Of a DNA stretch of 64,000 nt, positions 46,140-54,491 are shown piece after piece. The notes under the pieces are model-generated. The model ran no database searches, was not told the origin of the DNA, and worked only from the letters and a program-made list of their open reading frames with translations. Where the stretch lies: the NCBI RefSeq assembly GCF_031454135.1, contig NZ_JAVDQF010000001.1, forward strand, positions 2,108,001 through 2,172,000. The letters are read 5' to 3'. Origin of the DNA: Arthrobacter russicus. GTDB taxonomy: Bacteria; Actinomycetota; Actinomycetes; Actinomycetales; Micrococcaceae. How positions within the stretch are numbered: the first letter of the stretch is position 1; the number at the start of each line of letters is the position of its first letter. A program made the translations under genes and the position numbers.

Positions 46140-46268
46140 TTTTCCACAAGGGTTATCCACACTGGGCATAAGTTACACACATGTAATTCCACAGGTGTGG
46201 ACAACCCAGGGCAGCGATCCGGAGTTGTGAAAGTTTTTTACCCACAGAGTTGTCAACACTGTGGATAA
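46140..46268. other. DnaA-box cluster 27 kb from oriC
   Basis: Two perfect boxes in opposite orientation (TTATCCACA 46153-46161, TGTGGATAA 46260-46268) plus TTTTCCACA 46140, TTACACACA 46173, TGTGGACAA 46196-46204 and TTACCCACA 46238 lie within 130 bp. The density matches that at oriC, but there is no origin gene here. It could titrate or reactivate DnaA, or control the TetR gene downstream. The flanking gene-free bases 45887-46139 and 46269-46454 show nothing else recognisable. Confidence 0.75.
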
Positions 46269-46454
46269 CTTTCACCACAGGGTGTGCACGGTGGATCTCC
46301 GGCCGGCTGCGGTGTTCGATGCGCAGGCCCTGATGCGGCCTTCGTCAGGCCGGTTGGACGCTCCTGGCCGGCATTGCCCGGTCGGTGCCGTGCCGGTTGT
46401 GGCGGGCCGGGTATTTTCTTCGCTCGGTAGCAGCTCGGAGATCGATTAGGCTTC

Positions 46455-47057
46455 ATGAATGTGCCCCAAAAAACTGTTCAAAACCGTGGGAAGCTCAAGC
46501 AGCAGCTGATCTTGGATTGCGCCTTGGAACTGCTCTACACCGAGGGTCCCGCCGGCATCACCCTCCGGGCGGTCGCCGCGAAGGCCGGGGTCCCGGCGTC
46601 CAGCGTCTCCTATTACTTCCCGACTTTGGTCGAATTGGTCCAGGGCGCCTTTGCGCACTATTTCGACCAGTTGATCCCGAGGATGACCGGGAACATCCAG
46701 CGGGAACTGGGCGGCAGCCGGGATTTGAAGATCTTGGCCAAGGCGCTCGCGACCGAGGTCAGCTCGCGGGACTCCCGGACCTTGTTGCCGTTGTACGAAA
46801 CCTATTTGGCCGTTGCCCGGCATACCGAGCTCTACCCCGAGGCGGACAAAGCAATCGCGCAGATCCCGATCGTGGTCAAAGCCTTCCTGGATGATCTGGC
46901 GGTGCCGGAAAGTGCCACGCTCTCGGCTGCCATCGTCGGGCTGATCGAGGGATTCGGCCTGCGCAGGTCGAACGGACGGGTCGAGGCATTGTGGGGGCAG
47001 GAGTCGTTGCAGCGCAGTTTCGAAATGCTCTTCGAGAGTGTTTCGAAAAAAAGCTGA
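46455..47057 (+). CDS. TetR/AcrR-family regulator
   Basis: A 200-residue repressor with an N-terminal helix-turn-helix (GITLRAVAAKAGVPASSVSY then YFP) and a helical effector domain with a TetR_C-like end. It is transcribed towards the small membrane protein gene and lies just downstream of the DnaA-box cluster. Targets are unknown, but the adjacent membrane protein and ABC exporter genes are candidates. Confidence 0.9.
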   Translation: MNVPQKTVQNRGKLKQQLILDCALELLYTEGPAGITLRAVAAKAGVPASSVSYYFPTLVELVQGAFAHYFDQLIPRMTGNIQRELGGSRDLKILAKALATEVSSRDSRTLLPLYETYLAVARHTELYPEADKAIAQIPIVVKAFLDDLAVPESATLSAAIVGLIEGFGLRRSNGRVEALWGQESLQRSFEMLFESVSKKS

Positions 47058-47122
47058 TCGAGCGCTCAACTTTTGCTATGGTTGCCAGCAGATATCAACG
47101 CGCTGTCTGAAGGGGCAATCTG

Positions 47123-47410
47123 ATGGAAGCTGCAACGCCGAATGCGACGCCGGAAAATTCGAGCCGGCTCGATGCCGCCAAGCGGCATCGGAAACAGGGG
47201 CTGAAGTGGTTGGTCACCGGGGTGCTGTTCTTTGCCGCGGCAGTGGTTTACTACTTCCTGGTGGCCGAGACCAACCGGGCCAATGCGATCGTGCTCTTGG
47301 CCGCCTACGCGATCGTCTACGTTGCTCCGGTGGTGGCGGGCATTGGATTGATCAGGATGGTCTTCGGCATGGTCAGGATCGCCAAGCTCAAGCCGCAGCC
47401 AGTGCGGTGA
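47123..47410 (+). CDS. Small two-helix membrane protein
   Basis: A 95-residue unrecognised protein. A polar N-terminal 30 residues with a basic patch (AAKRHRKQGLKW) precede two hydrophobic helices (LVTGVLFFAAAVVYYFLV and AIVLLAAYAIVYVAPVVAG). It follows TetR by 65 bp on the same strand and overlaps the end of the convergent ABC ATPase gene by 23 bases. It may be controlled by TetR. Confidence 0.7.
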   Translation: MEAATPNATPENSSRLDAAKRHRKQGLKWLVTGVLFFAAAVVYYFLVAETNRANAIVLLAAYAIVYVAPVVAGIGLIRMVFGMVRIAKLKPQPVR

Positions 47411-48080
47411 GCCTGCCGTCGCGCATTTCGGCCGTCGAGTCGGCCAGTGCAGCGAATTCGATGTCGTGGGTCACCATCACTGCGGCCACCTGGAACTCGT
47501 CGGTGACTTTCCGCAGCAAGCGCATGATGGCGGCGCCGCGTTCATGGTCCAGAGCGGCCGTGGGTTCGTCGACCAGCAAGACGTCCGGTGCGCCGATCAA
47601 AGCGCGGGCGATGTTCACCCGTTGACGCTGTCCACCCGAGAGTTGGTGCGGCCGCTTGCCGGCACAGTCCGCCAACCCTACGAGATCCAAGAGTCCGATC
47701 GCCCGCTGGCGGGCAGTCTTTGCGGACTCGCCGCGCAGCTGGGCGCTGATCAGAAGCTGTTCGACGGCGTTCAGCGAGGCGAGCAGGTTCGGCTGCTGGA
47801 ACACGATGCCGAGCTTCTCGCGGCGCAGCGCGGCACGGGCCCGTTCGCTGAGTCGGGTGACGTCGACGCCGCCGATGCCGACGGAGCCCGAGTCGGGGCG
47901 GATCAGCGTGGAGGCCACGGCCAGGAGGCTCGATTTGCCGGAGCCGGAGGGTCCGACGATGGCAGCCAGTTGGCCTGGCCGTACGCTGAGATCCACCGAA
48001 TCCAGGGCATTGATGGTTCCGGTCCCGTCCGGGTATTCGAGGTGGACTCCGTTGAGGGCAAGGCTTGGTGCGTTGGACAT
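47388..48080 (-). CDS. ABC transporter ATP-binding protein (MacB/LolD type)
   Basis: A 230-residue ATPase with Walker A GPSGSGKSSLL, signature LSGGQRQRVNIARAL, Walker B VLLVDEPTAALD and H-loop THD. Such subunits pair with FtsX-like permeases in mechanotransmission or export of lipoproteins, peptides or drugs. It is the second gene of a two-gene operon, 10 bp after the permease. Confidence 0.93.
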   Translation of the reverse strand: MSNAPSLALNGVHLEYPDGTGTINALDSVDLSVRPGQLAAIVGPSGSGKSSLLAVASTLIRPDSGSVGIGGVDVTRLSERARAALRREKLGIVFQQPNLLASLNAVEQLLISAQLRGESAKTARQRAIGLLDLVGLADCAGKRPHQLSGGQRQRVNIARALIGAPDVLLVDEPTAALDHERGAAIMRLLRKVTDEFQVAAVMVTHDIEFAALADSTAEMRDGRLTALAAA

Positions 48081-48090
48081 AGCTTTCCTT

Positions 48091-49215
48091 TCAATTCCCG
48101 CCGAGCGCGACCAGGGCGTTGATTTTGGTGACGCGGCGCACCGCCACTGCGGCGCCGGCCAGGCCGAGCACGATGATCCCGAGGACCGGGAGCAAGACGG
48201 TTGCCGGAGTGAGCAGAAAAGGCGCCGCTTGGGCGGCCAAAATACCGCCCGCGACGCCGACCGCACCGCCGATTCCGGCACCTGAGACCAACACGATCGC
48301 GGCTTGGCCGATGGCATCCCGCAGGACGAACCCATTGCCGGCCCCCAGGGCTTTGAGCACGGCGATGTCCCGGGTCCGTTGGATGGTCCATACGGTCAGG
48401 AAGGCCACGATCACCAGGGCGGAGATTCCGTAGAGGAAAGCCTGCATCAGCAGCAGCGAGCCGTTTTCACTTCGATACGAGGCCAGGGCTTGGAAGGAGC
48501 CGGTCAGCGAGCTGCTCACGGTGCGGGCTCCGGCGTCCGCTGCGGCTTGATCGACGGTGGCGCCGGGTTGGTAGCTGATCGCGGCCACTGTGGCCAACTG
48601 TCCGGGGTCGTTGAGATGGGCGAGTTCCCGCCAGGCCGGCAAGGCAAGCCAGAGCACGCTGGTATGCGAGTACCACTGATCGGGAACGACGCCGCCGACG
48701 TTCAGCTCGGTCCCGTTCAGGCTCAGCTGGTCGCCGGTCTGCACGGCGAGGGCCTTGGCCACCGAGCTGCCGATCAGCACGCTGCCCGGCGTGAGCCCGG
48801 CCGGGGCAAGTCCGCCGTCGGGATCGACGCCGAACAGGGTGACATTGCTGGTGCCCGGGCTCGTGCTGCTGACGGCCTGAACCCGGGCCTGGCTGATGCC
48901 CAACGCGCGGGCATCGCGAACTCCGGGGGTGTCCTGCCAACGTTGCAGTTGCCCTGGGCTGATGGCACTTTCGGTGAACGATGCTTTGGGTTCAGCGGAG
49001 CCCGGCGCGCCGAAGGCGATGGCGTCCACGGCCGGTGCGGTCGTGGAACCGCTTCGGTCCGCGCCCAATGCGCTGATCGCCGACGTCGACTGGTCGGCGA
49101 GCCCGGCGGTCAATCCGGAGAGCATCACGAGGAGCAGGGAGATGAGGGCGACGACGGCGCCCATCAGGGTGAATCTGCCTTTGGCAAAGCGGATGTCTCG
49201 GACCGCGAGGAACAC
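48091..49215 (-). CDS. FtsX-like ABC transporter permease
   Basis: A 374-residue permease starting at GTG. One N-terminal helix (GAVVALISLLLVMLSGLTAG) is followed by a roughly 200-residue extracytoplasmic domain and three C-terminal helices of the FtsX fold (ALVIVAFLTVWTIQRTRDIAVLKALGA). The topology is that of type VII (MacB-like) exporters. The frame is open much further upstream, but those residues lack homology. Confidence 0.9.
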   Translation of the reverse strand: MFLAVRDIRFAKGRFTLMGAVVALISLLLVMLSGLTAGLADQSTSAISALGADRSGSTTAPAVDAIAFGAPGSAEPKASFTESAISPGQLQRWQDTPGVRDARALGISQARVQAVSSTSPGTSNVTLFGVDPDGGLAPAGLTPGSVLIGSSVAKALAVQTGDQLSLNGTELNVGGVVPDQWYSHTSVLWLALPAWRELAHLNDPGQLATVAAISYQPGATVDQAAADAGARTVSSSLTGSFQALASYRSENGSLLLMQAFLYGISALVIVAFLTVWTIQRTRDIAVLKALGAGNGFVLRDAIGQAAIVLVSGAGIGGAVGVAGGILAAQAAPFLLTPATVLLPVLGIIVLGLAGAAVAVRRVTKINALVALGGN

Positions 49216-49377
49216 GTTGGACTTCTTTCGGTGGCTGAATCGTCTTCTTTCCCACTCTCCCGCCGATCCGGGAATCCGGCATCGTGGGTGCGGTTGATCC
49301 CGGACGGCCGATGGGTTGGCCGGCAGGTCAACCATTTGATTGATCCGCCCGGCGACCGTGCTGCATAGACTGGTCCA

Positions 49378-50703
49378 GTGCCGGTCATGAAAGGTCTTCG
49401 CCCTCGGGGGCAGGCGGCGGACCCGCCGAGCGGGACAGCATCCGCATCCACGATGGCGATTCTGCGTGCGCTCCGGGTCGCCTTGCACGTGGGGTTCGCC
49501 GGTCTGTTGACTGTTGCGTTGCTGCGGTTGCTGTTCGCCGACAGCCGCCCATCGGCCAAGTTCCTCCTGGTCGGCCTGGCCGTTCTGCTGGCCGTGGTCT
49601 ATTTGGCCGGAACCGTGTTGGAGAAGCGGTTTGCTTCCGGAGCGCTCGGTGCCGATCCGCGGCGTTACAGCTTGTTGTGGCTCGGCGCAGTGACCGTGCT
49701 CTGGGCGCTTCTGCTGGTCGGCAGCGCTGATTTTTCCTGGCTGGCTTTTCCCTTGTTCTTCCTTTACCTGCATTTGCTGCCGCGCTTGGTGGCGCTGCCC
49801 GCCATCGCGGTGTTGACGGCAGCCGTGATTGCCGCCCAATGGGCCGCCGGCGGGTTTCTCGTTCCGCAGCTGCCGGCGGTCTTGGGTCCGCTTTTCGGCG
49901 CGGGGTTCTCGGTGGTGACCGGTTTGGCCTATCAGGCCCTTTACCGGGAAGCGGAAGTGCAGCGCCGGGACGCCGAAGAGCTCCGGCGGACCCGTGCCGA
50001 GTTGGCTGCGGCGCAGCATCGAGCCGGAGTCCTGGCAGAGCGGGGACGGATCGCCCAGGAAATCCATGACACTCTGGCCCAGGGCCTTTCCAGCATCGTG
50101 CTGGTCGCCCGGGCTGCAGAAAAGTCATTGGCCGCGGGCGACCCGGACACCACTGCGTCGCGGCTGGCCTTGGTCCAGCAGACCGCCTCGGAGAACCTCG
50201 CCGAGGCGCGGAATTTCGTCCGGGGCCTCAGTTCGCCGACGTTGCAGGAAAGTTCGTTGGTGGACAGCCTGCGGCGGCTTTGCGAACGCACGGAAGCCGA
50301 TGCGGTAGCGCGGGGTGCGGCTCTGCGCTGCATTTTCGAACTGCAAGGGGATCCGGTCGAGCTGCCGCAACCATACCGGGTTGCGCTGCTTCGCACCGCC
50401 CAGGCGAGTCTTGGCAATACCCGGGAGCATGCCCGGGCCGACCATGCCGTTGTCACCCTGGCGTTCCAGGGCAACGACGTCACCTTGGACATCTACGATG
50501 ATGGCGTGGGGTTCGACCCCGCTGCGGTGCAACTCACGGAACGGCCGGATGGCCGGGGCTTCGGGTTGCAGGCGCTGCGCCATCGGATCGGCGAACTCAA
50601 TGGATCGCTCGGGCTGGAATCGGCGCCCGGCGAAGGAACCGTGGTCGCGGTCCGCTTGAGCATTGACGTCAGGCTGGAAACCGGGGAGCGTGCGGCGCAA
50701 TGA
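49378..50703 (+). CDS. Sensor histidine kinase, NarL/DesK type
   Basis: A 441-residue kinase. Five or six N-terminal membrane helices form the sensor, then comes a coiled segment. The HisKA_3 phosphoacceptor reads RIAQEIHDTLAQGLSSIV, and the HATPase domain carries DDGVGFDPAA and GRGFGLQALRHRI. GTG at 49378 or ATG at 49387 could start it. It overlaps the response-regulator gene by four bases (ATGA). The signal is probably envelope stress; the adjacent ABC exporter may be a target. Confidence 0.92.
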   Translation: MPVMKGLRPRGQAADPPSGTASASTMAILRALRVALHVGFAGLLTVALLRLLFADSRPSAKFLLVGLAVLLAVVYLAGTVLEKRFASGALGADPRRYSLLWLGAVTVLWALLLVGSADFSWLAFPLFFLYLHLLPRLVALPAIAVLTAAVIAAQWAAGGFLVPQLPAVLGPLFGAGFSVVTGLAYQALYREAEVQRRDAEELRRTRAELAAAQHRAGVLAERGRIAQEIHDTLAQGLSSIVLVARAAEKSLAAGDPDTTASRLALVQQTASENLAEARNFVRGLSSPTLQESSLVDSLRRLCERTEADAVARGAALRCIFELQGDPVELPQPYRVALLRTAQASLGNTREHARADHAVVTLAFQGNDVTLDIYDDGVGFDPAAVQLTERPDGRGFGLQALRHRIGELNGSLGLESAPGEGTVVAVRLSIDVRLETGERAAQ

Positions 50704-51347
50704 AGGAAATCGGAATTCTCCTGGTCGACGACCACCCTGTGGTGCGCGCCGGATTGCGGGCCATGCTGGCGGACTTCGAAGGCATGTCGGTGATCGCCGA
50801 GGCGGCGGATGGCGGGGCGGCGCTTCAGGAGTTGGCGCGGCTGGCGGCACTGGGCGAGTCCGTGGACGTGGTGTTGATGGACCTCCAAATGGGAGCCGGG
50901 CTGGATGGCGTCCGGGCAACTGAGCAGATCAAGCTGCTGCCGGATCCGCCGCCGGTACTCATCCTGACCACTTATGACTCCGATGCGGACATTTTGGCTG
51001 CGATCGAAGCGGGCGCGACCGGCTACATGCTCAAAGACGCCCCGTCGGAGCAAATCCGCCAAGCGGTGCTGGCCGCCGCCGCGGGCGAGACTGCACTCGC
51101 CCCGCGGGTTGCCGCGCGACTCATGGGCCGGATCAGCAACCCGGCGCCGAATCTCACGCCGCGGGAAGTCCAGTTGTTGGAGTTGTTGGCCACCGGGCTC
51201 TCCAACCGGGCCATGGCAAAACAGTTCTTCATCTCGGAGGCGACGGTCAAAACCCATTTGGTGCACATCTACGGAAAGCTCGGCGTGGATAACCGCACTG
51301 CGGCGATTTCGGTGGCGGTCCAGCGGCGAATCATCCGGAGCGGATAG
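50700..51347 (+). CDS. NarL/LuxR-family response regulator
   Basis: A 215-residue regulator with a receiver domain (LLVDDHPVVRAGLRAML, phosphorylation site Asp in VVLMDLQMGAG, Lys in MLKDAP) and a C-terminal LuxR helix-turn-helix (LTPREVQLLELLATGLSNRA, ATVKTHLVHIYGKLG). It partners with the kinase encoded just upstream. Confidence 0.95.
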   Translation: MKEIGILLVDDHPVVRAGLRAMLADFEGMSVIAEAADGGAALQELARLAALGESVDVVLMDLQMGAGLDGVRATEQIKLLPDPPPVLILTTYDSDADILAAIEAGATGYMLKDAPSEQIRQAVLAAAAGETALAPRVAARLMGRISNPAPNLTPREVQLLELLATGLSNRAMAKQFFISEATVKTHLVHIYGKLGVDNRTAAISVAVQRRIIRSG

Positions 51348-51400
51348 CCCGGAGGTACGGCACATCGCGGCCCCGGGGATGCGGACGGTGGGCTGGAAGC

Positions 51401-51838
51401 CTATTCGCCGAGCAGGGTTCGCAGCGTCTGCCGGAGCTGCTCGCCGACCGCGGCATCGACCGGCGCGAGGAATTCCCGCTCCGCAGCTTGATAAGCCTGA
51501 TCGGCACGCCGGAAGAGCTTCCGGCCGGAATCGGTCAGTTCGACGACGTTCCGGCGCCGGTCCTGCGGGTCCGGCCGCCGGGTCACGATCTGCTGCGCTT
51601 CGAGTGCATCGAACAAGGCGACCATGGTGGTGCGGTCGACGCCCAAGGTCTGGGCCACCTGTTGCTGCGACATCGGTTTCTGCCAGACCAGGATCCGCAG
51701 GACGCCATAGGCCTTGCTGTCGATGCCCAGGGGCTGCAATGCGGCATCGGTGATTTCGACGAGCCGCCAGTTCGCATGCTTGAGCAGGTACCCGAGGATA
51801 TCGTGCGGGCTGCCGCCGGCGGGATTTTCACTTGACAT
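51401..51838 (-). CDS. MarR-family regulator
   Basis: A 145-residue winged-helix repressor (MSQQQVAQTLGVDRTTMVAL, then the wing RPDPQDRRRNVVELT). It is divergent from the SDR gene, with palindromes between. It likely represses itself and the SDR gene until a phenolic or other small ligand binds. The ligand is not predictable. Confidence 0.93.
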   Translation of the reverse strand: MSSENPAGGSPHDILGYLLKHANWRLVEITDAALQPLGIDSKAYGVLRILVWQKPMSQQQVAQTLGVDRTTMVALFDALEAQQIVTRRPDPQDRRRNVVELTDSGRKLFRRADQAYQAAEREFLAPVDAAVGEQLRQTLRTLLGE

Positions 51839-51857
51839 GATTCCATCTTATCAGTGA

Positions 51858-51886
51858 TGATGATCATCAGTAATCCTGATGATCAG
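51858..51886. promoter_or_regulatory. Two candidate MarR operators
   Basis: TGATGATCATCA (51858-51869, perfect 12-bp palindrome) and CTGATGATCAG (51876-51886, palindrome around a central G) lie in the 71-bp gap between the divergent MarR and SDR genes. Their 18-bp centre-to-centre spacing places them on nearly the same DNA face. Confidence 0.6.
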
Positions 51887-51909
51887 ATTAAGAAACGAAA
51901 GGGCTAGAG

Positions 51910-52857
51910 ATGATTCTCGTTACCGGAGGCGCCGGATTCATCGGCTCGCACACCGTCCGCGCACTGCACGAGGCGGGTGAGGAATGCGTCCTGATCCAGC
52001 GGCGCAGCCCCGAGGTGCCCAGGCAATTGGCCGATCTTCCGGTCCACGTCGTGCAAGGCGACGTCACGGACAGCTCCGCTTTGCTCCGGGTAGGCCAGCA
52101 ATACCCGATCACCGGAATCGTGCATCTCGCGATTGCCCTGCCCTGGCCGGTCACCGAGGAGGATCCGGTCGATGCCGCCGGTCGCGCGCTCGAAGGCTTT
52201 CTCAACATCGTCCGTGCGGCGCGGGCCTGGGGAGTGCGCCGGATCGTCACGGCGAGCACCATCGGGGTCTACAGCGGGGTGGCGGAGTCCGGCGCGCTGC
52301 GGGAAGACACCCCGCTGCCCATGGAGTACCTGCACGTCATCCCGACCTTCAAGAAGATCGCCGAACTGCTCGGCAGCCACCTCAGCACCGTGGCCGACGT
52401 CGAAATCGTGAATGCGCGGATATCGGGCACCTGGGGGCCGGGCGGGCATCTGCCCGATCCATTTTTCGCCGCGCCCTCGCTCGCTTATGCTGCGGCGCAC
52501 CGCACCGTGCCGGAACTGTCCGGTCTGGTGGCAACGCCGTACCTCGAGGACGCACTCGACCTCTGCTATGTGAAAGACACTGGTCGGGCGCTCGCGCTGC
52601 TGCAATTGGCGGAGCGCCTGCAATACCCGACTTACAACGTCGGCTCCGGGCATGCGACCAGCAATGCCGAGGTGATCGCAGCGCTCGCGGCCGCCGAGCC
52701 CGGTTTCACCGCCGAGCTGCCCTCGAGGCCCGGCCGGCCGGTGAGCTGGTTGGATACCGCCCGGCTCCGCGAAGACACCGGCTTCGAGCCTCGATTCCAG
52801 GTCGCGGCCGCTGCGGCGGACTACATCGCCTGGTTCCGTGCGGAAAGCCAGCGGTAG
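51910..52857 (+). CDS. NAD-dependent epimerase/dehydratase-like SDR protein
   Basis: A 315-residue extended SDR. It has the NAD-binding motif TGGAGFIGSHTV (residues 5-16) and a serine/threonine strand TASTIGVYSG. The active-site YxxxKxxxE is altered: the matching segment reads IPTFKKIAE, with Ile where the catalytic Tyr is expected. The C-terminal domain (YNVGSGHATSNAEVIAAL) is typical. It may use another residue or only bind nucleotide. Probably controlled by the divergent MarR. Confidence 0.83.
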   Translation: MILVTGGAGFIGSHTVRALHEAGEECVLIQRRSPEVPRQLADLPVHVVQGDVTDSSALLRVGQQYPITGIVHLAIALPWPVTEEDPVDAAGRALEGFLNIVRAARAWGVRRIVTASTIGVYSGVAESGALREDTPLPMEYLHVIPTFKKIAELLGSHLSTVADVEIVNARISGTWGPGGHLPDPFFAAPSLAYAAAHRTVPELSGLVATPYLEDALDLCYVKDTGRALALLQLAERLQYPTYNVGSGHATSNAEVIAALAAAEPGFTAELPSRPGRPVSWLDTARLREDTGFEPRFQVAAAAADYIAWFRAESQR

Positions 52858-52898
52858 TTCCTCGCGGTCGGACGGCGTTGCCGGTTCGCGAATCGAAA

Positions 52899-54371
52899 TC
52901 AGTTCGGGCCGCGGCCGGACCGCAGCCAAATCCGGGCTTCGGACAACAATCTGGCGAGCGGCATCCGGTTGAGCTGGGGGCCGATGACCCGGCTCAGATC
53001 CGGAGCGATTCCGCCGCGAAGATCGAAAATCTCGCTTTCCACGTGTTTTGCGCCTTGACGGCGGGCCAGCCGCCTCAGCCAGCGGGTCATTTTCACCGGC
53101 CCGCACAGCACCACGTGGGCGCCTCGCAGGCCCGACGGGCCGAGTTCCTGCAGCAAGGACTGTTCGGTGAGCGGTCTGCCTGCGTCGGAATCGAAGTAGT
53201 GGAGTTCGATCCTGCCTTGGGCTGCAGCGGCCTCGACCTCGGAGCGGGCATGCGCGGAGTCTTCGTTGCGGACTGCGTGGATCAGGATTGGCGGCTCTTG
53301 CCCGGAGGTCCCGGGCAGTTGCTGGAGTGCAGCGAGGAATGGCGTGATGCCGACCCCGCCGGCGATCCAGACGGTGCGGCGCGGAGATCCGGCCGGGAAG
53401 ATCCGGAGCTGTCCGTAAGGCCCCTCGACGAAGGCGCGATCCCCGACCGCGACCGCATCCTCCAACTGATCAGTCCAATCGCCCAGCCGGCGCACCATGA
53501 ACCGCAGCCCAGGCCGTTGCGGGTCGGTCGCAATCGAAAACGGATGCGGTTCGCTGAGCCCGGGGACTTGGAGTTTTAGAAAGGCGAACTGGCCCGGTTT
53601 CCAGCTCAGCGGCCGGCCCTGCGGGGTGAGTAGGATCTCCACCGCGCCCGGGTGCGGAATCAACTCGGCGATCCGGTACGGCGAACCACGCCAGATGGCG
53701 TCCCGGCCGACGACCCGGATCAGGTAGCCCAGGATGCCGGCGGCAATCACTAGGCCGAACCACAACCCCCATGCGGAGAAGTTCCCGAAGGGTTTTTCCG
53801 CGGTAACCATATGGTAGGCGGCGAAGCCGAAGGGAATGATCAAGAGCTTGTGGGTCAAGCGCCAGAGCCGCCACGGAAGCCAACGCAGGACGCTCACCAG
53901 TACCAAGAGGTAAAGCGTCGGTTCGGCGATCCCGGCCAGAGTCGTGCCGAATTCGGCGGCCGCCGGGTTTGCTCCGGGCACTCCGGTGACTTGGTTCGAC
54001 GATTGGATATGCCACCACATCAACACCACGGCGACTACCCCGAGCCAGCGATGCGCCACGTAAACGCGGTCGAGCCCGCCGAAGAGCCATTCGCTCCACC
54101 GGGTGCGGATCGCCAAAACGAAGGTCCAGGACATCGCCAGGATCGACTCGGTGCCCACCAACAGCCCCAGTGCGTCATCGCCTGGTTGGTCGAGCATGCC
54201 CAGGAACGGCAGCGCGCTCAGGGCGAAAGTGGCGATGATCAGCAGCGGTCCCAGAAGATTGCGCCCCCCTGGAAACGGTGCGAATCCTGGAATCCAGTCC
54301 GACTTCCGACCCAACAGGGTCTTGGTTGCCCCGGAAAGCGCCGACTGGGCCGGCCGCTGGTCATTGTCCAT
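52899..54371 (-). CDS. Ferric-reductase-like transmembrane flavoprotein
   Basis: A 490-residue protein. The N-terminal half has six membrane helices with histidines suited to haem (VAHRWLGVVAVVLMWWHI, LTHKLLIIPFGFAAYHMV). A cytosolic FAD/NAD(P) module follows: FAD-binding HPFSIATDP, then GGVGITPFLAAL and a C-terminal VVLCGPVKM. It moves electrons across the membrane, perhaps to ferric iron or oxygen. The first 35 residues are polar. Confidence 0.88.
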   Translation of the reverse strand: MDNDQRPAQSALSGATKTLLGRKSDWIPGFAPFPGGRNLLGPLLIIATFALSALPFLGMLDQPGDDALGLLVGTESILAMSWTFVLAIRTRWSEWLFGGLDRVYVAHRWLGVVAVVLMWWHIQSSNQVTGVPGANPAAAEFGTTLAGIAEPTLYLLVLVSVLRWLPWRLWRLTHKLLIIPFGFAAYHMVTAEKPFGNFSAWGLWFGLVIAAGILGYLIRVVGRDAIWRGSPYRIAELIPHPGAVEILLTPQGRPLSWKPGQFAFLKLQVPGLSEPHPFSIATDPQRPGLRFMVRRLGDWTDQLEDAVAVGDRAFVEGPYGQLRIFPAGSPRRTVWIAGGVGITPFLAALQQLPGTSGQEPPILIHAVRNEDSAHARSEVEAAAAQGRIELHYFDSDAGRPLTEQSLLQELGPSGLRGAHVVLCGPVKMTRWLRRLARRQGAKHVESEIFDLRGGIAPDLSRVIGPQLNRMPLARLLSEARIWLRSGRGPN

Positions 54372-54491
54372 GCTGCATTGCCCTGACTCGGTGAATCACG
54401 ATGGTCCCCAGACTCCTTGATTCCATTCGGCGGGTGCCGTGTTCACCAGCTTATCGGCCGGCGGCAAGCCGAACCCGCTTATTCTGGAATC

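Noticed and set aside
33921-46268. Prophage or integrative element
   Set aside because: No integrase, transposase, phage structural gene or tRNA-targeted attachment site was found in the interval. Only the shared DnaA-box motif hints at insertion.
51285-51294. GTGGATAACC inside the response-regulator gene as a DnaA box
   Set aside because: It encodes the conserved V-D-N-R of the LuxR domain and is a single site with a mismatch, so it is probably coincidental.
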